Assembly (NCBI GenBank): GCA_949152475.1
Contig: OX424564.1
Span: 10,726,001 to 10,790,000, forward strand
Direction: 5' to 3'
DNA length: 64,000 nucleotides
DNA from: Terebella lapidaria
Lineage: Eukaryota > Annelida > Polychaeta > Terebellida > Terebellidae
Shown here: piece after piece, positions 61,677-64,000 of the stretch
Position numbering within the stretch: the stretch's first letter is position 1
Layout of the letters: every line of letters begins with the position of its first letter
The notes under the pieces: generated by a model
Seen by the model: the letters and a program-made list of their open reading frames with translations, nothing else
The model's database searches: none
What the model was told of the DNA's origin: nothing
Program-made: the position numbers and the translations under genes

Positions 61677-62386
61677 TAGGTTAATGGACCCATGGTCTGA
61701 TAACCTATTGGCATGACGTTTGTCCCCGTTGTCGGTGTCGTTCGTCCACATTTTCATCCTTAAAGTTTACGTTTTTTTCTTTCTGAAATTTTGCACAAAA
61801 ATGCCTAAAATATTCTAAGAAGGTTTTTTTTTATTTTCGTATTTTTTTTCCAAATGGCAGCCATTTTCGACGAAAAACAGCCAATTTCTTACTTTGGCGG
61901 CCATTTTTGTTTCACATGATTCCCCTCATGTATAATCATGTATAAGTTTGGTTGTCCTTGAATCGCTGGTCTGCGTGTGGCAGCTATTTTCGTTTGTCGA
62001 CCGGTCCCAAATGGGACTTTTCCATGTTAAATTCTCCTATATGCCTAATAATGGGATACATTATGTCAAATATCTCACTTAGTGTTGAAATTAGAGAGTA
62101 TGAATCAATTTTGGACATATAGGAAATGATATATGCTGAATATTCTCGTGAATTTGAACTCTGAACTCATTTTCAAGGTTAGAACACAATATGGCTGAAA
62201 TCTCCCTTATTATCGACTTCAAAGCTTAGGAATCAATTGTGGACATATGGGAAGTGATATATGCTGAATATTCTCGTGACATTGAATTTGATCTTTGACC
62301 CATTTTCAAGGTCCTTGAACAAATTGGCTAAGATCTAAAACATATATTGTCCGGTAACCTTCCTTAGCCCTTGGGCTAATTTTTTT
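61677..62386 (+). repeat. GGTTACYGGACC-family repeat, right-hand copy
   Basis: It starts AGGTTAATGGACCCATGGTC and ends GTCCGGTAACCTTCCTTAG, then GGGCTAATTTTTTT. The interior has GGCAGCCATTTTCGACGAAA and one unit of the 134-bp module (GGACATATAGGAAATGATAT). It lies just upstream of the vertnin-like exon. Confidence 0.8.
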
Positions 62387-62452
62387 CTCTTCAACATTTA
62401 CATTTACAATACTAGGAGAAGTAATAATGATAGTTTACTCCAATTTCGACAG

Positions 62453-63976
62453 GCAACTATTCACTGGTGACAGAGTTGAGAAGAGCTATCGCCCAGGAAC
62501 TGACTAAGAATGCCGTTTCGTATGTATCGCATCCATTTTTTATGGCTGCTGCGGATGCAATGGATTCTGATGTGCCTACACTGCTGCACACAGTTGCAGA
62601 TGAGCGGAATCTCTCTTGAAGAAATCAAGACAGTTTAACTTCAGAAGAGATAATAAGACGAGAGGGCCTTCTTACTCGAACAAACAAGCGATAGTCATCA
62701 GTGTTACAAGTAGCAGCACTTGCCACTGTACTTGACAAGCCTGTAACACAGTTTTTTCCAGATGTTGAACACTATACCCGACCATTGTTTCATGGAACAG
62801 TTTATCCTGTGGATCACCATAAATGCAATAAGGGAAGAAGGAAAATGTCCATGAACTTTGCATGTGTGCAGTCAGATGACTTTGTAATCATGTGGACACG
62901 AGACAATTTGGACAACGAGCCAGGAACAATTTTCACGCCTTCCCACGTGGTTCCACTTGTCAAGAAAATGGCACCATTCATGCTACAACCAAGCACGCCG
63001 CCGCCGCCCATGCCACAGGACTCACGACCAAGCACGCCGTCGTCCATGCCACCAGACTCACGACCAAGCACGCCACCGTCCATGCCACCAGACTCACGAC
63101 CAAGCACGCCACCGTCCATGCCACCAGACTCACGACCAAGCACGCCACCGTCCATGCCGCCAGACTCACGACCAAGCAAGCCACCGTCCATGCCACCAGA
63201 CTCATGACCAAGCACGCCACCGTCCATGCCACCAGACTCACGACCAAGCACTCCACCAACCAAGCATGCCACTGTCCATGCCGCCAGATTCACGACCAAG
63301 CACGTCACTGTCCATGCCACGAGACTCACGACCAAGCACGCCACTGTCCATGCCCCAAGACTCACGACCAGGCATGCCACCGTCCATGCCGCCAGATTCA
63401 CGACCAAGCACGTCACTGTCCATGCCACGAGACTCACGACCAAGCATGCCACTGTCCATGCCGCCAGATTCACGACCAAGCACGTCACTGTCCATGCCAC
63501 GAGACTCACGACCAAGCATGCCACCGTCCATGCCCCCAGACTCACGACCAAGCACGCCACTGTCCATGCCGCCAGATTCACGACCAAGCACGTCACTGTC
63601 CATGCCACGAGACTCACGACCAAGCATGCCACCGTCCATGCCGCCAGATTCACGACTAAGCACGTCACTGTCCATGCCACGAGACTCACGACCAAGCATG
63701 CCACTGTCCATGCCGCCAGATTCACGACCAAGCACGTCACTGTCCATGCCACGAGACTCACGACCAAGCATGCCACCGTCCATGCCCCCAGACTCACGAC
63801 CAAGCACGCCACTGTCCATGCCGCCAGACTCACGACCAAGCACACCACCATCCATGTCAGCAAGCACTCCACCACTTACACCTCGTTCGCCAACACCACC
63901 ATCTCTTGGTACGTTTCTTGCACAAAATGTTTTCCATTTAAATATGCAGTTTCTTGCAATGCTGAGATACGAATGA
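62453..63976 (+). pseudogene. Vertnin-like protein with minisatellite tail, interrupted
   Basis: After an acceptor (TTTCGACAG) frame 1 reads NYSLVTELRRAIAQELTKNA..., then TGA at 62617 and TAG at 62692 (probably Trp in TNKR-W-SSVLQ). It continues VAALATVLDKPVTQFFPD, KMSMNFACVQSDDFVIMWTR and FTPSHVVPLVKKM. The IMW and HFVPL-like pair and layout resemble vertnin-type proteins. The tail is a 12-residue repeat, MPPDSRPSTPPS. A third stop, TGA at 63205, replaces the CGA seen in other units. Frame then shifts near 63250, and the tail ends SLGTFLAQN...LRYE at 63976. The vertnin call rests on recalled motifs only. Confidence 0.5.
63008..63852 (+). repeat. 36-bp minisatellite, about 23 copies
   Basis: The unit contains ATGCCACCAGACTCACGACC, then AAGCACGCCACCGTCC. 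It encodes the 12-residue tail of the gene above and, having few stops, leaves long open frames in several frames on both strands. Units vary between CGCC and CGTC and between CCAGACTC and CGAGACTC, in a higher-order pattern in the right half. Confidence 0.95.
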
Positions 63977-64000
63977 TGTTACTTTTGTTTTGCATATCCA

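Noticed and set aside
62814..63875. 353-codon minus-strand frame rich in VVSLAAWTVACL
   Set aside because: It is the reverse reading of the 36-bp minisatellite; the plus-strand reading continues from a recognisable domain.

Overview
The window looks like animal, probably molluscan (bivalve-like), nuclear DNA. The grounds are spliced genes with GT-AG introns, AT-rich non-coding DNA, a very high load of transposons and satellites, THAP, YqaJ and NADAR domains, and dispersed repeats of a style I associate with lophotrochozoan genomes. The species is inference; no host housekeeping gene, rRNA or tRNA was recognised. Almost everything that can be read as protein belongs to mobile elements or to transposon-like multi-domain genes, several of them decaying.

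Layout. 0-9.4 kb: a plus-strand spliced gene entering from the left edge. It has a partial exon, four tandem copies of a 90-bp phase-0 exon, an intron filled with a 134-bp tandem repeat rich in nuclear-receptor-like half-sites, and a large exon encoding two C2H2/BED-like fingers plus a P-element-like RNase H-fold transposase core (one in-frame TGA), then two 3' exons. 9.5-10.2 kb: a 92-bp satellite. 11.3-13.8 kb: two adjacent non-autonomous DNA transposons with about 80-bp inverted ends beginning CACGGTGG. 17.07-24.25 kb: an ISL2EU-type element with terminal inverted repeats and AT target duplication, carrying a THAP-DDE transposase and a convergent SAP-SWIM-YqaJ gene (one frameshift). 24.28-29.4 kb: a broken multi-domain gene with a region resembling FEN1/XPG nucleases, starting 32 bp beyond the ISL2EU end.

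31.2-41.7 kb and 52.4-59.0 kb are two diverged copies of one segment. The first copy has gained a 364-bp satellite (7.8 near-identical copies), a 1.5-kb CACGGTGG element with 5-bp target duplication, and an 882-bp foldback-like element with 6-bp duplication; the second copy supplies the empty sites. 42.1-46.2 kb: a non-LTR retrotransposon whose ORF1 ends in a NADAR domain and whose ORF2 has lost the reverse-transcriptase core in frame. 46.2-51.0 kb: two inverted arrays of a 111-bp satellite around a 2.3-kb core dotted with a 17-18-bp motif. 57.1-57.9 kb: a minus-strand ORF1-like fragment. 62.4-64 kb: a vertnin-like broken gene ending in a 36-bp (12-residue) minisatellite.

The most noteworthy items are the NADAR-tailed ORF1, the ISL2EU transposase/exonuclease pair, the FEN-like gene beside it, the RSS-heptamer-like transposon ends validated by a paralogous empty site, and the two scales of foldback architecture.
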